In this document: piece by piece, positions 17,671 to 27,207 of the stretch
How the letters are laid out: each line of letters starts with the position of its first letter
Position numbering within the stretch: position 1 is the first letter of the stretch
NCBI GenBank assembly: GCA_910588225.1
Contig: CAJUQT010000002.1
Coordinates: forward strand, 21,311 to 85,310
Direction: 5' to 3'
Length of the DNA stretch: 64,000 nucleotides
Origin: an uncultured Acetatifactor sp.
GTDB lineage: Bacteria; Bacillota; Clostridia; Lachnospirales; Lachnospiraceae
The notes under the pieces: model-generated
The model's input: only the letters and a program-made list of their open reading frames with translations
The model's database searches: none
Told to the model about the DNA's origin: nothing
Program-made: the position numbers and the translations under genes

Positions 17671-18330
17671 ATGAGTGTAAACGGAGTTACATCAAATCAG
17701 GTGACGGCTGCCTACAATTATTCTGCTACAGAAAATGTGAAAGCCGATGCTGCTGCAAGTGAAAGCACAAAGGTGGAGAGTTCTTCCGCCGATGCAGGTG
17801 CCGTGTATGAGCCTTCCAAAGAGAGCGCTTCCGCATCCACAGGGAAGACTACTTATAAGCCCGATACGAATCTGATCAATAAAATGAAGGCTGATGCCGA
17901 TGCACGTACCGCACAGCTGCGCAGTCTGGTAGAGAAAATGATGACCGGGCAGGCGAATACTTATGGTAAGGCAAATGATATCTGGTCTTTCCTGAGAAAA
18001 GGAAACTATACGGTAGATCCGGCTACCAGGGCACAGGCACAGGCTGATATCGCAGAGGACGGCTACTGGGGAGTGAATCAGACTTCCGACAGAATCATTG
18101 ATTTTGCCAAGGCTCTCACCGGCGGAGACCCCGATAAGATTGAGGATATGCGCGCTGCCTTTGAAAAGGGCTTCAAGAAAGCCGGCAAGAACTGGGGCGG
18201 TGATCTTCCGGACATTTCCCAGCGCACCTATGATGCGGTGATGGAGAAGTTCGACAAGATGGCGGAAGAAGCCAAGAAGGAATCGGATGCCGCGAATAAG
18301 GCGCCGGAAGTAGTGGATCCTACCAAATAA
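17671..18330 (+). CDS. Conserved hypothetical protein, Ser/Thr-rich N-terminus and helical C-terminus
   Basis: 219 residues, no signal peptide. The first 75 residues are low in complexity (Ser, Ala, Thr, Lys). The rest is predicted helical, with a conserved-looking block from about residue 110 (YTVDPATR, EDGYWGV, IIDFAKALTGGDP, FEKGFKKAG) and a charged end. I recall similar C-terminal blocks in Lachnospiraceae hypothetical proteins but no named function. A strong AAGGAGG site lies just before the ATG, suggesting high expression. It is followed by an excellent terminator. Confidence 0.7.
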   Translation: MSVNGVTSNQVTAAYNYSATENVKADAAASESTKVESSSADAGAVYEPSKESASASTGKTTYKPDTNLINKMKADADARTAQLRSLVEKMMTGQANTYGKANDIWSFLRKGNYTVDPATRAQAQADIAEDGYWGVNQTSDRIIDFAKALTGGDPDKIEDMRAAFEKGFKKAGKNWGGDLPDISQRTYDAVMEKFDKMAEEAKKESDAANKAPEVVDPTK

Positions 18331-18433
18331 TTGATCCGCAGACGGGAGTAAAGATTAGAAGTGCCGAAGGTATCGGAGGATACAGACGGTATCATCCATG
18401 CTCCATAAAATGAAATGTCAGAGAATAAAAATG

Positions 18434-18470
18434 CTGCCGCAGTCATGAATTTCATGGCTGCGGCAGTTTT
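18434..18470 (+). terminator. Strong intrinsic terminator
   Basis: A 15-bp stem, ctgccgcag-tcatga paired with tcatgg-ctgcggcag (one G-U pair), and then TTTT. It lies between two convergent genes. Confidence 0.85.
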
Positions 18471-18528
18471 GTCACAGTTCAGTGTCCTGCCGGGATTTTA
18501 TGCAGTTTTCTCTTACAAAAAGCTTCTG

Positions 18529-20079
18529 TCAGCTTCCCTTTACAATGAGAAGCTTCTGGCCGGTCTTAAGCTCATCGCTGTCAAGGGCGTTCAATTCTCT
18601 CAGAGAATCTACAGGGATATAGTATTTTTTCCCGATGTTCCAGAGATTATCTCCTTCTTTTACCATGTAAATAACCATTCCGGGCAGATTGCTCATCTTG
18701 CTGCTGTCCAGTTCTGATATGTTTACCTGGCTGATTAAGTCCACAGGCACATTTTTGAAGACTACCGTAGAGAAGCTGAGTACCGCTTTTACGTCCATTT
18801 CTTCGCTGTCAAGCATGGTAACCTGGAGCTGTTCCACTTCGGCGTGTATTTTTCCCATGTCCTCGGGAGCGATGTCAGGTACCTCCAGAGTGTACTGATA
18901 GGGAATCTGCGCCTGTGTGCAGCCGTAGGGAGATTCATCTTCTCCTGTGATATACATGACCTTCACCTGTACGCTGCCCTGCAGCAGAATCCCATTCTCT
19001 ACAGTGCTTTGCTGCTCCAGGGACACAGTGCCTTCACTGTGCAATAGCTGAAGTATCGTTCCGTCGTTTACATGAATGTGGTCTGTCACTTTCGTCTTGC
19101 CGGTTACTTTGGACAGCAGCCGGCGCAGCTGGGCTTTGTGAGTGACCGTATTGATTTCTCTGGATACACCGTAAATGTCGGAGATAATCTCCAGATTTTC
19201 CTCTTCGTAAATACGGATACCGATATCCAATACCAGTTCCAGTCCCACATTGCGCTCCTCGCCGTCAAAATCAGGCCGGATGGTGAGCTCCTGCTGGCCC
19301 AGGTGACAACGGATATCAGGCAGCATTCCTTCCCGACAGCCATGGCATTCCAATACACCGCTGAAGGGAAGAGTGGTCTCGAAGCAGCGGCAGGGATGGT
19401 CTTCCCCTTCTCCCTCGTACAGAAGGAACAGATGGATGTCCCCTGAAATGGTAAGCTTTTCTTCCATTACCTTGAATTCCACGTCTCCCAGGGAGATATT
19501 GTCCCAGAGAATCTGGAAAATGTTGGGGTAGTTGGAGGGCAGAGCGACTTCCTCCTTCAGGCGGAAAATGTCGTTCTTGCAGATGGCAATCTGGGCCAGA
19601 TTCAGCGGCATCCGGCGATATTCCACCTTTTCGTCGCCCTGAATGGCTACAGGAGCCTCTTCATCATACAATTCTTCAATCCGGGCTGTCATGGTCACAA
19701 GGGACTGAATATTCAGCTTTCTGGAGTTAATCATATTGATGGTGAGATCTTCCACTTCTCCATCCACTGTCACAGCGTCCGCAGGTACCACCCCCTGCAT
19801 ATTGATTCTTTCTTCAAAAGGGAGCTTTCCCTCCAGAACCACCAGATTGCTGCCTTCTTCCACAGTGTGGTAGAGAACCACGAATTTAAGGCTGCCGCGG
19901 ACGGTGACAGAGTCCGCGGCCGGCCTGATTTCGTCGATGATAAGTTCTCCTTTCTCCAGGTTCAGTGTGGTCACATCAGGTTTGTTTTCGGGGATATTCA
20001 CATCGTCTTCCAGGGTGAACTGGGTGACGGCCTGAACCTTGATGCGGTCCATATGTATATTTCTTTTTACCAGCTCCAC
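18529..20079 (-). CDS. DUF3794 (SPOCS) and LysM domain protein, probable spore coat or cortex protein
   Basis: 516 residues with repeated SPOCS/DUF3794 beta domains (about residues 10-150, 165-305 and 320-450) and a C-terminal LysM domain (YMVKEGDNLWNIGKKY to GQKLLIVKG) that binds peptidoglycan. Proteins of this layout are typical of Clostridia and associated with spore envelopes. GTG start at 20079 with GGAGG seven bases upstream. An AT-rich inverted repeat (atatata stretches near 20090-20120) lies in the promoter region. It points to a sporulating host. Confidence 0.88.
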   Translation of the reverse strand: MELVKRNIHMDRIKVQAVTQFTLEDDVNIPENKPDVTTLNLEKGELIIDEIRPAADSVTVRGSLKFVVLYHTVEEGSNLVVLEGKLPFEERINMQGVVPADAVTVDGEVEDLTINMINSRKLNIQSLVTMTARIEELYDEEAPVAIQGDEKVEYRRMPLNLAQIAICKNDIFRLKEEVALPSNYPNIFQILWDNISLGDVEFKVMEEKLTISGDIHLFLLYEGEGEDHPCRCFETTLPFSGVLECHGCREGMLPDIRCHLGQQELTIRPDFDGEERNVGLELVLDIGIRIYEEENLEIISDIYGVSREINTVTHKAQLRRLLSKVTGKTKVTDHIHVNDGTILQLLHSEGTVSLEQQSTVENGILLQGSVQVKVMYITGEDESPYGCTQAQIPYQYTLEVPDIAPEDMGKIHAEVEQLQVTMLDSEEMDVKAVLSFSTVVFKNVPVDLISQVNISELDSSKMSNLPGMVIYMVKEGDNLWNIGKKYYIPVDSLRELNALDSDELKTGQKLLIVKGS

Positions 20080-20176
20080 AAAAATACCTCCATATATACT
20101 CGTATAAGGATATATATGAAGGTATGGAAGGATTTATGCCTGTCTCCGAACCGCTGAAAGGTGTGGGGCCGGTGTT

Positions 20177-21082
20177 TTATTCCACTGCGCCGATCAGGTC
20201 AGTGATATCCTCTATCTGATATTTCTTCATGTAAGCCTCTATGCCTTCTATCACTTCCACAGTGGTATAGGGATTCACGAAGTTCATGGCACCGACGCTC
20301 ACTGCGCTGGCGCCGGCCAGAAGGAATTCCAGAGCATCATCCGCATTGGAAATGCCGCCCATGCCGATAATGGGAATTTTGACTGCGTGAGCAGCCTGAT
20401 ACACCATGCGCACCGCGATGGGTTTGATGGCAGGGCCGCTCATGCCTCCGGTTTTGTTGGCAAGGACGAATTTTCGTCGGTGAATGTCGATTTTCATGCC
20501 GGTGATGGTATTGATCAGGGACAATGCATCCGCCCCTGCGGCCTCGGCGGCTCTTGCCATCTCCCCGATGTCGGTGACATTGGGGCTCAGCTTCATGATG
20601 ACGGGCTGCTTTGCGTGAGCTTTGATCTGCCGGGTAATGTCATAAAGGGCGTTCGCCTTCTGGCCGAAGGCGATGGCACCCTCCTTTACATTGGGGCAGG
20701 ATACATTGATTTCCAGCATGGAGACAGCAGGTTCTTCTCCCAGACGATCCACCACTTCCAGATAATCTTCCACGGTTTTCCCACAGACATTGACAATGAT
20801 TTTCGTGTTGTATTGCTTCAGAAAGGGAATATCCCGTTCCAGAAGGACTTCCACGCCGGGATTCTGCAGGCCGATGGCATTGAGCATGCCGCCGTATACT
20901 TCCGCTACTCTGGGAACGGGATTGCCCGGCCAGGGTACGTTTGCCACACCTTTGGTGACCACGGCACCCAGCTTATTCAAATCCACAAATTCTGAGTATT
21001 CCATACCGGAGCCAAAGGTTCCGGAGGCTGTCATGACAGGGTTCTTGAAGGTTACACCTGCCAGGGTTACTTGTGTGTTCAT
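20177..21082 (-). CDS. pyrD: Dihydroorotate dehydrogenase B, catalytic subunit
   Basis: FMN enzyme oxidising dihydroorotate to orotate, class 1B, working with PyrK. Visible: N-terminal FKNPVMTASGTFG, the active-site loop NVSCPNVKEG with the catalytic Cys, and the phosphate-binding end GMGGISNADDALEFLLAGA. The ATG at 21082 has GAGAGGAA upstream; the longer frame has no family match. pyrK lies 172 bases upstream on the same strand. Confidence 0.95.
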   Translation of the reverse strand: MNTQVTLAGVTFKNPVMTASGTFGSGMEYSEFVDLNKLGAVVTKGVANVPWPGNPVPRVAEVYGGMLNAIGLQNPGVEVLLERDIPFLKQYNTKIIVNVCGKTVEDYLEVVDRLGEEPAVSMLEINVSCPNVKEGAIAFGQKANALYDITRQIKAHAKQPVIMKLSPNVTDIGEMARAAEAAGADALSLINTITGMKIDIHRRKFVLANKTGGMSGPAIKPIAVRMVYQAAHAVKIPIIGMGGISNADDALEFLLAGASAVSVGAMNFVNPYTTVEVIEGIEAYMKKYQIEDITDLIGAVE

Positions 21083-21254
21083 GTTTCCTCTCATTCCGCC
21101 GTCATTGCGGCATTTTATCTGGGAAAAACAGTCTGTTTTGCCGCAGGTTGTCCTGGTATAACCCGCACCAATTAACCACATGCTTCACTTGTCTATATTT
21201 CCGTCTGCATCGTTGGCATCGAAGAATACCTACTCAAAACGGATTGAGTACCTA

Positions 21255-22025
21255 TCAGATATCTACCTCCTGAGCTTCGAATACCGGGCCGTCGGTGCAG
21301 ATGCGGGCATTGTGCACATGAGAGTGGGAATCCGTCTCCCTGGTTTTCACCACGCAGCCCAGACAGGCTCCCACACCGCAGGCCATGTGCTCCTCCAGAG
21401 AGATGTAGGCGGGGATTCTATGAGAGGACGAATAACTGCGGATGGCCCGGAGCATCGGCATGGGACCGCAGGCGAAAATCACGTCCGCTTCCAGCGCATT
21501 TTCTCTGACGGCATCCATTACATTGCCTTTGGTTCCTGCGCTTCCGTCTTCGGTTGCCGTATACACTTTTCCATATTTTTCAAAGTCCTGTGCCAGAAAA
21601 AGATTTCTGTCACGGTAACCCAGAATAATCTGCTTATCGGCCGAAAGCTCCTTTGCAAGCTCCAGAAGGGGAGGAATCCCGATGCCTCCGCCCATGAGGA
21701 AGACTTTTTTCTCATGTCCGGCGTCCAGGGGATAACCGTTGCCCAGAGGACCCAGGATGGAGATAGAATCTCCTTTCGCATAGCCGGAAAATTCTCTGGT
21801 ACCTGCTCCTGCGATACGGTAGACAATGCGCAGGGCAATTCCCGGGGCGTCAATCTCACAGATGCTGATAGGGCGGGGAAGAAGGGTGCTCTTATCCTTC
21901 GGATAGAGGCAGAGGAACTGTCCCGGGCGGGCATGCGCCGAAAGAGGAGTCTCCAGCCACATTTCGTATACATCCGGTGCCAGTTCCCTGGCGGAAAGTA
22001 TGGAAGCTGTCATTTTCTGCTTCAT
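21255..22025 (-). CDS. pyrK: Dihydroorotate dehydrogenase B, electron-transfer subunit
   Basis: FAD and 2Fe-2S protein passing electrons from PyrD to NAD. Ferredoxin-reductase-like: flavin motif LPRPISI, nucleotide motif GGGIGIPPLLELA, and a C-terminal cysteine cluster EEHMACGVGACLGC with a further Cys in RICTDGPVF. Length 256 is standard. The start has AAAGGA upstream. The 172-base spacer to pyrD contains an imperfect inverted repeat (tactcaa/ttgagta near 21224-21250). Confidence 0.95.
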   Translation of the reverse strand: MKQKMTASILSARELAPDVYEMWLETPLSAHARPGQFLCLYPKDKSTLLPRPISICEIDAPGIALRIVYRIAGAGTREFSGYAKGDSISILGPLGNGYPLDAGHEKKVFLMGGGIGIPPLLELAKELSADKQIILGYRDRNLFLAQDFEKYGKVYTATEDGSAGTKGNVMDAVRENALEADVIFACGPMPMLRAIRSYSSSHRIPAYISLEEHMACGVGACLGCVVKTRETDSHSHVHNARICTDGPVFEAQEVDI

Positions 22026-22091
22026 GGTAGTATCCTTTCATCGATGTGGTGCGGGTTATTACATTACTGTTCACGGCTGGTTCCGCGAAGG

Positions 22092-22118
22092 TGTTTTATG
22101 CGTTTTCTGCATAAAACA
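22092..22118. other. Perfect hairpin between pyrK and the upstream gene
   Basis: tgttttatgc (22092-22101) and gcataaaaca (22109-22118) form a 10-bp stem with a 7-base loop. Neither strand shows a clear following T-run. Confidence 0.45.
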
Positions 22119-22122
22119 GAAA

Positions 22123-22602
22123 CTATTTCAGCGGCTTTGCGCCTGCCTTTTCCTGCGCTGCTTCCAGGGCCCGTCTGAAGCGTCCTTTTTTCTTCGCGGG
22201 AGGAAGGGGCTGCTGCTTGCCGTGCAGGCCTTTTACGCCGATGACATAAATGCCGCTGACCACGGCCTTTACCTCTTTTTTCACAGGTACGGTATCAAAA
22301 ATTTTCTCATCACAGATCAGAGACATAATCTGCGGGCCGATTTTGGCCTTGATAATAGGCATTTTGGACCTTCGCATAAGCTTCGGCGTCTGGTCCAGGA
22401 CCATTTGCGGGAGTCCTGCGTCCTTGAGGCGCATTCGCTTTTTGTCGATAATCAGCATGGAGACAGTCTGCTTGTTGGCTTCCAGCATTTCCTGCTGCTC
22501 CTGCTGTCTTTTCTGTGCCTTTTTTCCCAGAAAATAGAGCACGATAACCAGCGCGGTAAGTACGACGGCTATTACGATTAATACAATCATCCATGGTTTC
22601 AT
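22123..22602 (-). CDS. Membrane-anchored conserved hypothetical protein
   Basis: 159 residues: one N-terminal membrane helix (residues 4-25), a Lys/Gln-rich coiled stretch, then a basic soluble domain with blocks VSMLIIDKKRMRLKDAG, MPIIKAKIGPQ and VKAVVSGIYVIGVKG, and a Lys/Arg-rich end. I know such proteins from clostridial genomes as uncharacterised. It sits upstream of pyrK on the same strand and could be cotranscribed with it. It diverges from asnS. Confidence 0.7.
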   Translation of the reverse strand: MKPWMIVLIVIAVVLTALVIVLYFLGKKAQKRQQEQQEMLEANKQTVSMLIIDKKRMRLKDAGLPQMVLDQTPKLMRRSKMPIIKAKIGPQIMSLICDEKIFDTVPVKKEVKAVVSGIYVIGVKGLHGKQQPLPPAKKKGRFRRALEAAQEKAGAKPLK

Positions 22603-22863
22603 ATGAGATGAGCCTCCTTAAGTATCTTTCTGGGTTCATTCTAGCACAGATACATGGGGATAAGCAACAAAAAACAGTGGAATGAATACTCTTTCTTTAA
22701 GAAATTAAAAAAAAACTTTTAAAGACCTCCTGAATGTGGTATTATAAAAGATAAACAAAAACGGCGACTGGTCAGACAAGCAACTGAATTGTCACCGGAA
22801 ACCTGCGGATTAAAAAGTATGCTGTCGGCACAGAATGTGCAGACGTGCGGAAATGAGGGAGAT

Positions 22864-24255
22864 ATGCAATTGACAGACATTAAGGAACTTTATCGGAATC
22901 GTGAGAACTTTATGGGGACAGAGGTTACGGTGGGCGGTTGGGTCAGAAGCAATCGGGATTCTAAGAACTTAGGTTTTCTGGTTATCAATGACGGTACATT
23001 TTTTGAGACGCTGCAGGTGGTGTACGGAGACGGTCTGTCTAATTTCGAGGAGATCTGTAAAATAAATGTAGGCGCCGCTGTGATTGTGCGGGGAACCATT
23101 GTGGAGACGCCCAATGCAAAACAGCCTTTTGAAATGCAGGCCGTGGAAGTAACTGTGGAGGGACCGTCCGCTGCGGATTATCCTCTGCAGAAGAAACGTC
23201 ACACCTTTGAATATCTGCGTACGATTTCGCATCTGCGTCCCAGGACCAACACGTTTCAGGCGGTGTTCCGCATACGGTCTCTGATTGCCTATGCCATTCA
23301 CAGCTTTTTCATGGAGAGAGGATTTGTGTATGTACACACGCCGCTGATTACGGGAAGTGACTGTGAGGGTGCGGGAGAAATGTTCCAGGTGACCACCCTG
23401 GATTTGAATAACATTCCGAAGAACGGGGACGGAGAAGTGGACTTTGCACAGGATTTCTTCGGGAAACCCACGAATCTCACCGTGAGTGGGCAGCTGAATG
23501 TGGAGACCTATGCGTTTGCATTTAAAAATGTGTATACTTTCGGCCCTACTTTCCGGGCGGAGAATTCCAATACCACCCGTCATGCGGCGGAGTTCTGGAT
23601 GATTGAGCCGGAGATGGCGTTTGCCGATCTGAAGGACGATATGATGCTGGCCGAGGCCATGCTGAAATACATTATCCGCTATGTGCTGGAGAATGCGCCG
23701 GAGGAGATGGCTTTTTTCAATCAGTTTGTGGACAAGGGGCTGCTGGAGCGTCTGAAACATGTGGTTGATTCCGACTTTGCCCATGTGACATACACGGAGG
23801 CGGTGGAGATTCTGGAGAAGCATAATGACGCCTTTGACTATAAGGTATCCTGGGGCTGCGATCTGCAGACGGAGCACGAGAGATATCTTACTGAGGAAGT
23901 GTTTAAACGGCCTGTGTTTGTGACGGATTATCCGAAGGAAATCAAGGCATTTTATATGAAGCTGAACGAGGACGGCAGAACCGTTGCTGCCATGGATTGT
24001 CTGGTGCCCGGCATCGGTGAGATTATCGGCGGCAGCCAGCGTGAAGACAAGCTGGAACTGCTGGAGCGGAGAATGGAAGAGCTGAACCTGCCGAAGGAAG
24101 ACTATGGATTTTACCTGGATCTGCGCAGATACGGTTCGGTGCGGCATGCAGGCTTCGGACTGGGATTTGAGAGATGCGTCATGTATCTCACCGGCATGAG
24201 CAATATCAGAGATGTGGTGCCGTTCCCCAGAACGGTTAAGAATTGTGAGCTGTAA
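22864..24255 (+). CDS. asnS: Asparaginyl-tRNA synthetase
   Basis: Class IIb synthetase charging tRNA-Asn. OB-fold anticodon domain at the N-terminus ([18 protein letters not shown]), then the class II core: motif 1 region around [13 protein letters not shown], motif 2 in [19 protein letters not shown] and motif 3 in [13 protein letters not shown]. The ATG at 22864 follows GGGAG and starts the OB domain; the frame open from 22789 is longer than the family. No T-box leader (AGGGTGG-type antiterminator) is visible upstream. Confidence 0.96.
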   Translation: MQLTDIKELYRNRENFMGTEVTVGGWVRSNRDSKNLGFLVINDGTFFETLQVVYGDGLSNFEEICKINVGAAVIVRGTIVETPNAKQPFEMQAVEVTVEGPSAADYPLQKKRHTFEYLRTISHLRPRTNTFQAVFRIRSLIAYAIHSFFMERGFVYVHTPLITGSDCEGAGEMFQVTTLDLNNIPKNGDGEVDFAQDFFGKPTNLTVSGQLNVETYAFAFKNVYTFGPTFRAENSNTTRHAAEFWMIEPEMAFADLKDDMMLAEAMLKYIIRYVLENAPEEMAFFNQFVDKGLLERLKHVVDSDFAHVTYTEAVEILEKHNDAFDYKVSWGCDLQTEHERYLTEEVFKRPVFVTDYPKEIKAFYMKLNEDGRTVAAMDCLVPGIGEIIGGSQREDKLELLERRMEELNLPKEDYGFYLDLRRYGSVRHAGFGLGFERCVMYLTGMSNIRDVVPFPRTVKNCEL

Positions 24256-24400
24256 GTGTAAATGATTTTCTGGTGTTTTGAAACAGGTGCAATTACGATG
24301 TTGCTGGTTACTTTGTTTACAATAGCATTTTGCTGCATTTTACAATTTCTTAATATTTTAGAGGGATGTAAAAAGGCGGGAAGTGTGGTATTCTGAAAGC

Positions 24401-25726
24401 ATGAGAAGAAAAATAAAAATTGTGAATTGTATATTGACCTGTGGCCTGGGAGCATTGCTCTGCATTTCGCAGGTGCAGGATCCTCTGACAGCGGAGGCTA
24501 CCACTGCCTCGGAGATTCAGGGCCAGATAAATCAGAATACCAATACGCTGAATCAGATCAACAGCCAGATCGTGGCGCTGGAGACAGAGCAGGAGCTTCT
24601 GCAGGAGCAGATGGATGACCTGAACGCCGAGATCGTGAATACCATGACCAGCATCGGTGTGAAGGAAGATGAGATCGCAGCGAAGAAAAACGAAATTACA
24701 GACAAGGAAAACCAGATAACCGAAAAAGGGAATCAGATTGTCCGGAAGCAGGGCGAGATAGATGAGACCCAGAGGGAATACGAAGCGGCGGTAGAACGGG
24801 AGGAAGCCCAGAGGGAGGGCATGATGATCTGCGCCCGCCTGATTTATGAGAGAGGCGACGATACCTATCTGGACGCACTTTTAAGCGGCAAGGGGTTTTC
24901 TGATATTCTGAATCAGATGGACCGTGTGGAGCGCGTCTATGAATACGAAAATTCCATGCTGCTGGAGTATATCGAGGTGAAGAATCAGGTCCACGACCTG
25001 TGGGAGAGGCTGGAAGAGGAAAAGGCAGGGCTGGAAGCGGATAAGCAGCAGCTGGAGGCAGATAAACAGGTGCTGGAGAACGACAGGCAGCAGCTGGAGG
25101 CGGACCAGGCGGAACTGCGGAATCAGAAGGCGAACCTGGACTCTATGATGGCCAAAAAGAAGCAGGAGTCCGCCAATTTTGAGGCGGAGATTGCGAAGGC
25201 AAGACAGGCTGCGGCTGCAGCTAAGAAGCAGATTCAGCAGGATCAGCAGAGGCTGAAGCAGCTGCAGGCTCAGAATAATTCATCGTCCGGAGGAGGCGGT
25301 GGAGGAGGAACGCGGCCCAGTTACAATGAGACCAATTATTCTGCGACGATCAATAATGCGTCCGGAAGTGATCTGGGGAAAAGTGTGGCCAATTATGCAT
25401 GTCAGTTTATCGGGAATCCCTATGTGTCGGGGGGGACGAGCCTCACGAATGGGGCGGACTGTTCCGGTTTTACCTACAGAGTCTACAGTGAGTTTGGATA
25501 CAGCCTGCCCAGAACTTCCTATCAGCAGCGCAGTGCGGGTACAGGGGTGGATTACAGTAATGCCCAGCCGGGGGATATCCTCTGTTATGAAGGGCATGTG
25601 GCAATCTATATCGGCGATGGTCTGATAGTGCATGCCAGCAACAGCAATCCTTATCCCAGCGGCGGCATCAAGATCAGCCAGGCGCAGTACAGACCGATTG
25701 TGGCAGTGCGGAGAATTGTCAATTAA
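24401..25726 (+). CDS. Secreted coiled-coil NlpC/P60 peptidoglycan hydrolase
   Basis: A signal peptide (residues 1-33) is followed by a long coiled coil (about 38-300, rich in Gln/Glu/Lys with a short break near 155-185), a Gly/Ser linker and a C-terminal NlpC/P60 domain (about 325-440). The catalytic Cys lies in GADCSGFTY, His in GHVAIYIG and the third polar residue in VHASN. The coiled-coil region resembles PcsB/FtsX-activated division hydrolases. The ATG at 24401 fits the signal peptide; GTG at 24383 is an alternative start with a closer ribosome site. Confidence 0.9.
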   Translation: MRRKIKIVNCILTCGLGALLCISQVQDPLTAEATTASEIQGQINQNTNTLNQINSQIVALETEQELLQEQMDDLNAEIVNTMTSIGVKEDEIAAKKNEITDKENQITEKGNQIVRKQGEIDETQREYEAAVEREEAQREGMMICARLIYERGDDTYLDALLSGKGFSDILNQMDRVERVYEYENSMLLEYIEVKNQVHDLWERLEEEKAGLEADKQQLEADKQVLENDRQQLEADQAELRNQKANLDSMMAKKKQESANFEAEIAKARQAAAAAKKQIQQDQQRLKQLQAQNNSSSGGGGGGGTRPSYNETNYSATINNASGSDLGKSVANYACQFIGNPYVSGGTSLTNGADCSGFTYRVYSEFGYSLPRTSYQQRSAGTGVDYSNAQPGDILCYEGHVAIYIGDGLIVHASNSNPYPSGGIKISQAQYRPIVAVRRIVN

Positions 25727-25748
25727 ACAGTAAGAGTTCTGACTTTTG

Positions 25749-25776
25749 CAGGAGGGCGTATAACGGGCCCTCCTGT
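25749..25776 (+). other. Hairpin between the NlpC/P60 gene and trkA
   Basis: caggaggg and ccctcctg form an 8-bp stem around a short loop. There is no clear T-run after it. It lies in the 109-base spacer and may limit read-through. Confidence 0.4.
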
Positions 25777-25835
25777 GAGCGTTTGCAGTGAAATGCCTGC
25801 GGGAATAAAAGAAAATGAAATGAGGTTTGATAGCG

Positions 25836-27194
25836 GTGAAGATAATCGTTGCCGGCAACGGTAAGGTGGGGGCTGCGCTGACGCGTCAGCTGTCCGCCGA
25901 GGGGTATGATCTGACATTGATTGATTCCAATCTGAAGGTACTGGAATCCAGCGAAGAACGTTACGACATTATGGTGGTGCAGGGGAACTGTGCTTCCATG
26001 GGGGTCCTGCTGCAGGCGGGAGTGAAGGAAGCGGACCTGCTGATTGCCATGACGGGGGCAGACGAGCTGAATCTGCTGTGCTGTATGACGGCTCATGCGC
26101 TGAATGAGAAGATTCATACCATTGCCAGGGTGTGCAATCCGGAATATATGGATCAGATATTTGCCATGAGGGAGATGTTCGGCCTTTCCATGGCGGTAAA
26201 TCCGGAGCGGCAGGCGGCAGTGGAGATTGAACGCTTGCTGAAATATCCTGGATTTTTAAAAAGGGATACTTTTACCAGAGGACGAGTGGAGATTGTGGAG
26301 CTGAGAATCGACAGCCGGAGCAAGCTCTGCGACGTGGCCCTGAACGATATGTATGGCATTGTCAAGTGTAAGATTCTGGTCTGTGCCGTTCTGCGAAACG
26401 GGAAGGCAGTGGCGCCTAACGGGAACTTTGTGCTGCGGGAGGGTGACCGGATATTTGTGACGGCTTTTACCAACACACTGACGGTATTGCTGAAGAATCT
26501 GGGAGTCATTACCCATAAAACAAAGCGGGTGATTCTCTGCGGTGGAGGAAGAATCAGCTACTATCTGGCAAAGCAGCTGGAGAACAGCGGCATCGGTCTG
26601 CAGATTATTGAGAAGGACGCCGGGCGATGCAGGCAGCTGGCGGCGCAGCTGCCTGCCGCCTGTATTATTCAGGGGGATGCCAGCAGCCAATTTCTGCTGG
26701 AGAGCGAGGGGATATCGGACTGCGATGCGCTGGTGACTATGACCGGGCTGGATGAGCTGAATATGATCATTTCTCTCTACGGTACCAGCTGTAATGTTCC
26801 GCAGGTGATTACAAAGCTGGGACATATGGAAAATACAAGCATTCTGGGAAGCATGTCTCTGGACAGTGTCATCAGTCCGAAGGAGCTGTGCTGTAATACC
26901 ATAGTGCAGTATGTGCGTGCCATGGAAAATCAGACAGGAGCGGCGCTGACGGTGCACACTATCGCCGACGGTCAGGCGGAAGCCATGGAATTCCTGGTGG
27001 ATGAGAAGACCAGGCATTGCGGCAAGGCACTTAAGACACTTCGATTGAAAAAGGATGTGCTTGTGGTGTGCATTGCAAAAGGGGCGAGAATGGAAATCCC
27101 AAATGGTGATTCCTACTTTAATATAGGTGATATCGTTTATATTGTGACCGGCAGGGACAAAAGTATCTATCAGTTAAACGACATATTCGAATAG
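25836..27194 (+). CDS. trkA: Trk/Ktr potassium transporter regulatory subunit
   Basis: Peripheral NAD(H)-binding gate of a potassium channel-like transporter. Tandem architecture RCK_N-RCK_C-RCK_N-RCK_C: dinucleotide loops in VAGNGKVGAAL and LCGGGRISYYL, acidic strand ends in LIDSN and IIEKD, and C-terminal segments closing each half. Length about 452 is the double-unit TrkA form. GTG at 25836 is preferred over TTG at 25827 because GAGG is properly spaced and the fold begins there. trkH follows after 13 bases. Confidence 0.92.
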   Translation: MKIIVAGNGKVGAALTRQLSAEGYDLTLIDSNLKVLESSEERYDIMVVQGNCASMGVLLQAGVKEADLLIAMTGADELNLLCCMTAHALNEKIHTIARVCNPEYMDQIFAMREMFGLSMAVNPERQAAVEIERLLKYPGFLKRDTFTRGRVEIVELRIDSRSKLCDVALNDMYGIVKCKILVCAVLRNGKAVAPNGNFVLREGDRIFVTAFTNTLTVLLKNLGVITHKTKRVILCGGGRISYYLAKQLENSGIGLQIIEKDAGRCRQLAAQLPAACIIQGDASSQFLLESEGISDCDALVTMTGLDELNMIISLYGTSCNVPQVITKLGHMENTSILGSMSLDSVISPKELCCNTIVQYVRAMENQTGAALTVHTIADGQAEAMEFLVDEKTRHCGKALKTLRLKKDVLVVCIAKGARMEIPNGDSYFNIGDIVYIVTGRDKSIYQLNDIFE

Positions 27195-27207
27195 GGCGAG
27201 GCTGCAT

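Noticed and set aside
22640..22863. T-box leader of asnS
   Set aside because: No AGGGTGG-type antiterminator sequence and no terminator hairpin precede the gene.
22969..24147. 392-codon frame on the - strand
   Set aside because: It is the shadow of asnS; the His/Arg/Leu-rich product has no domain logic.
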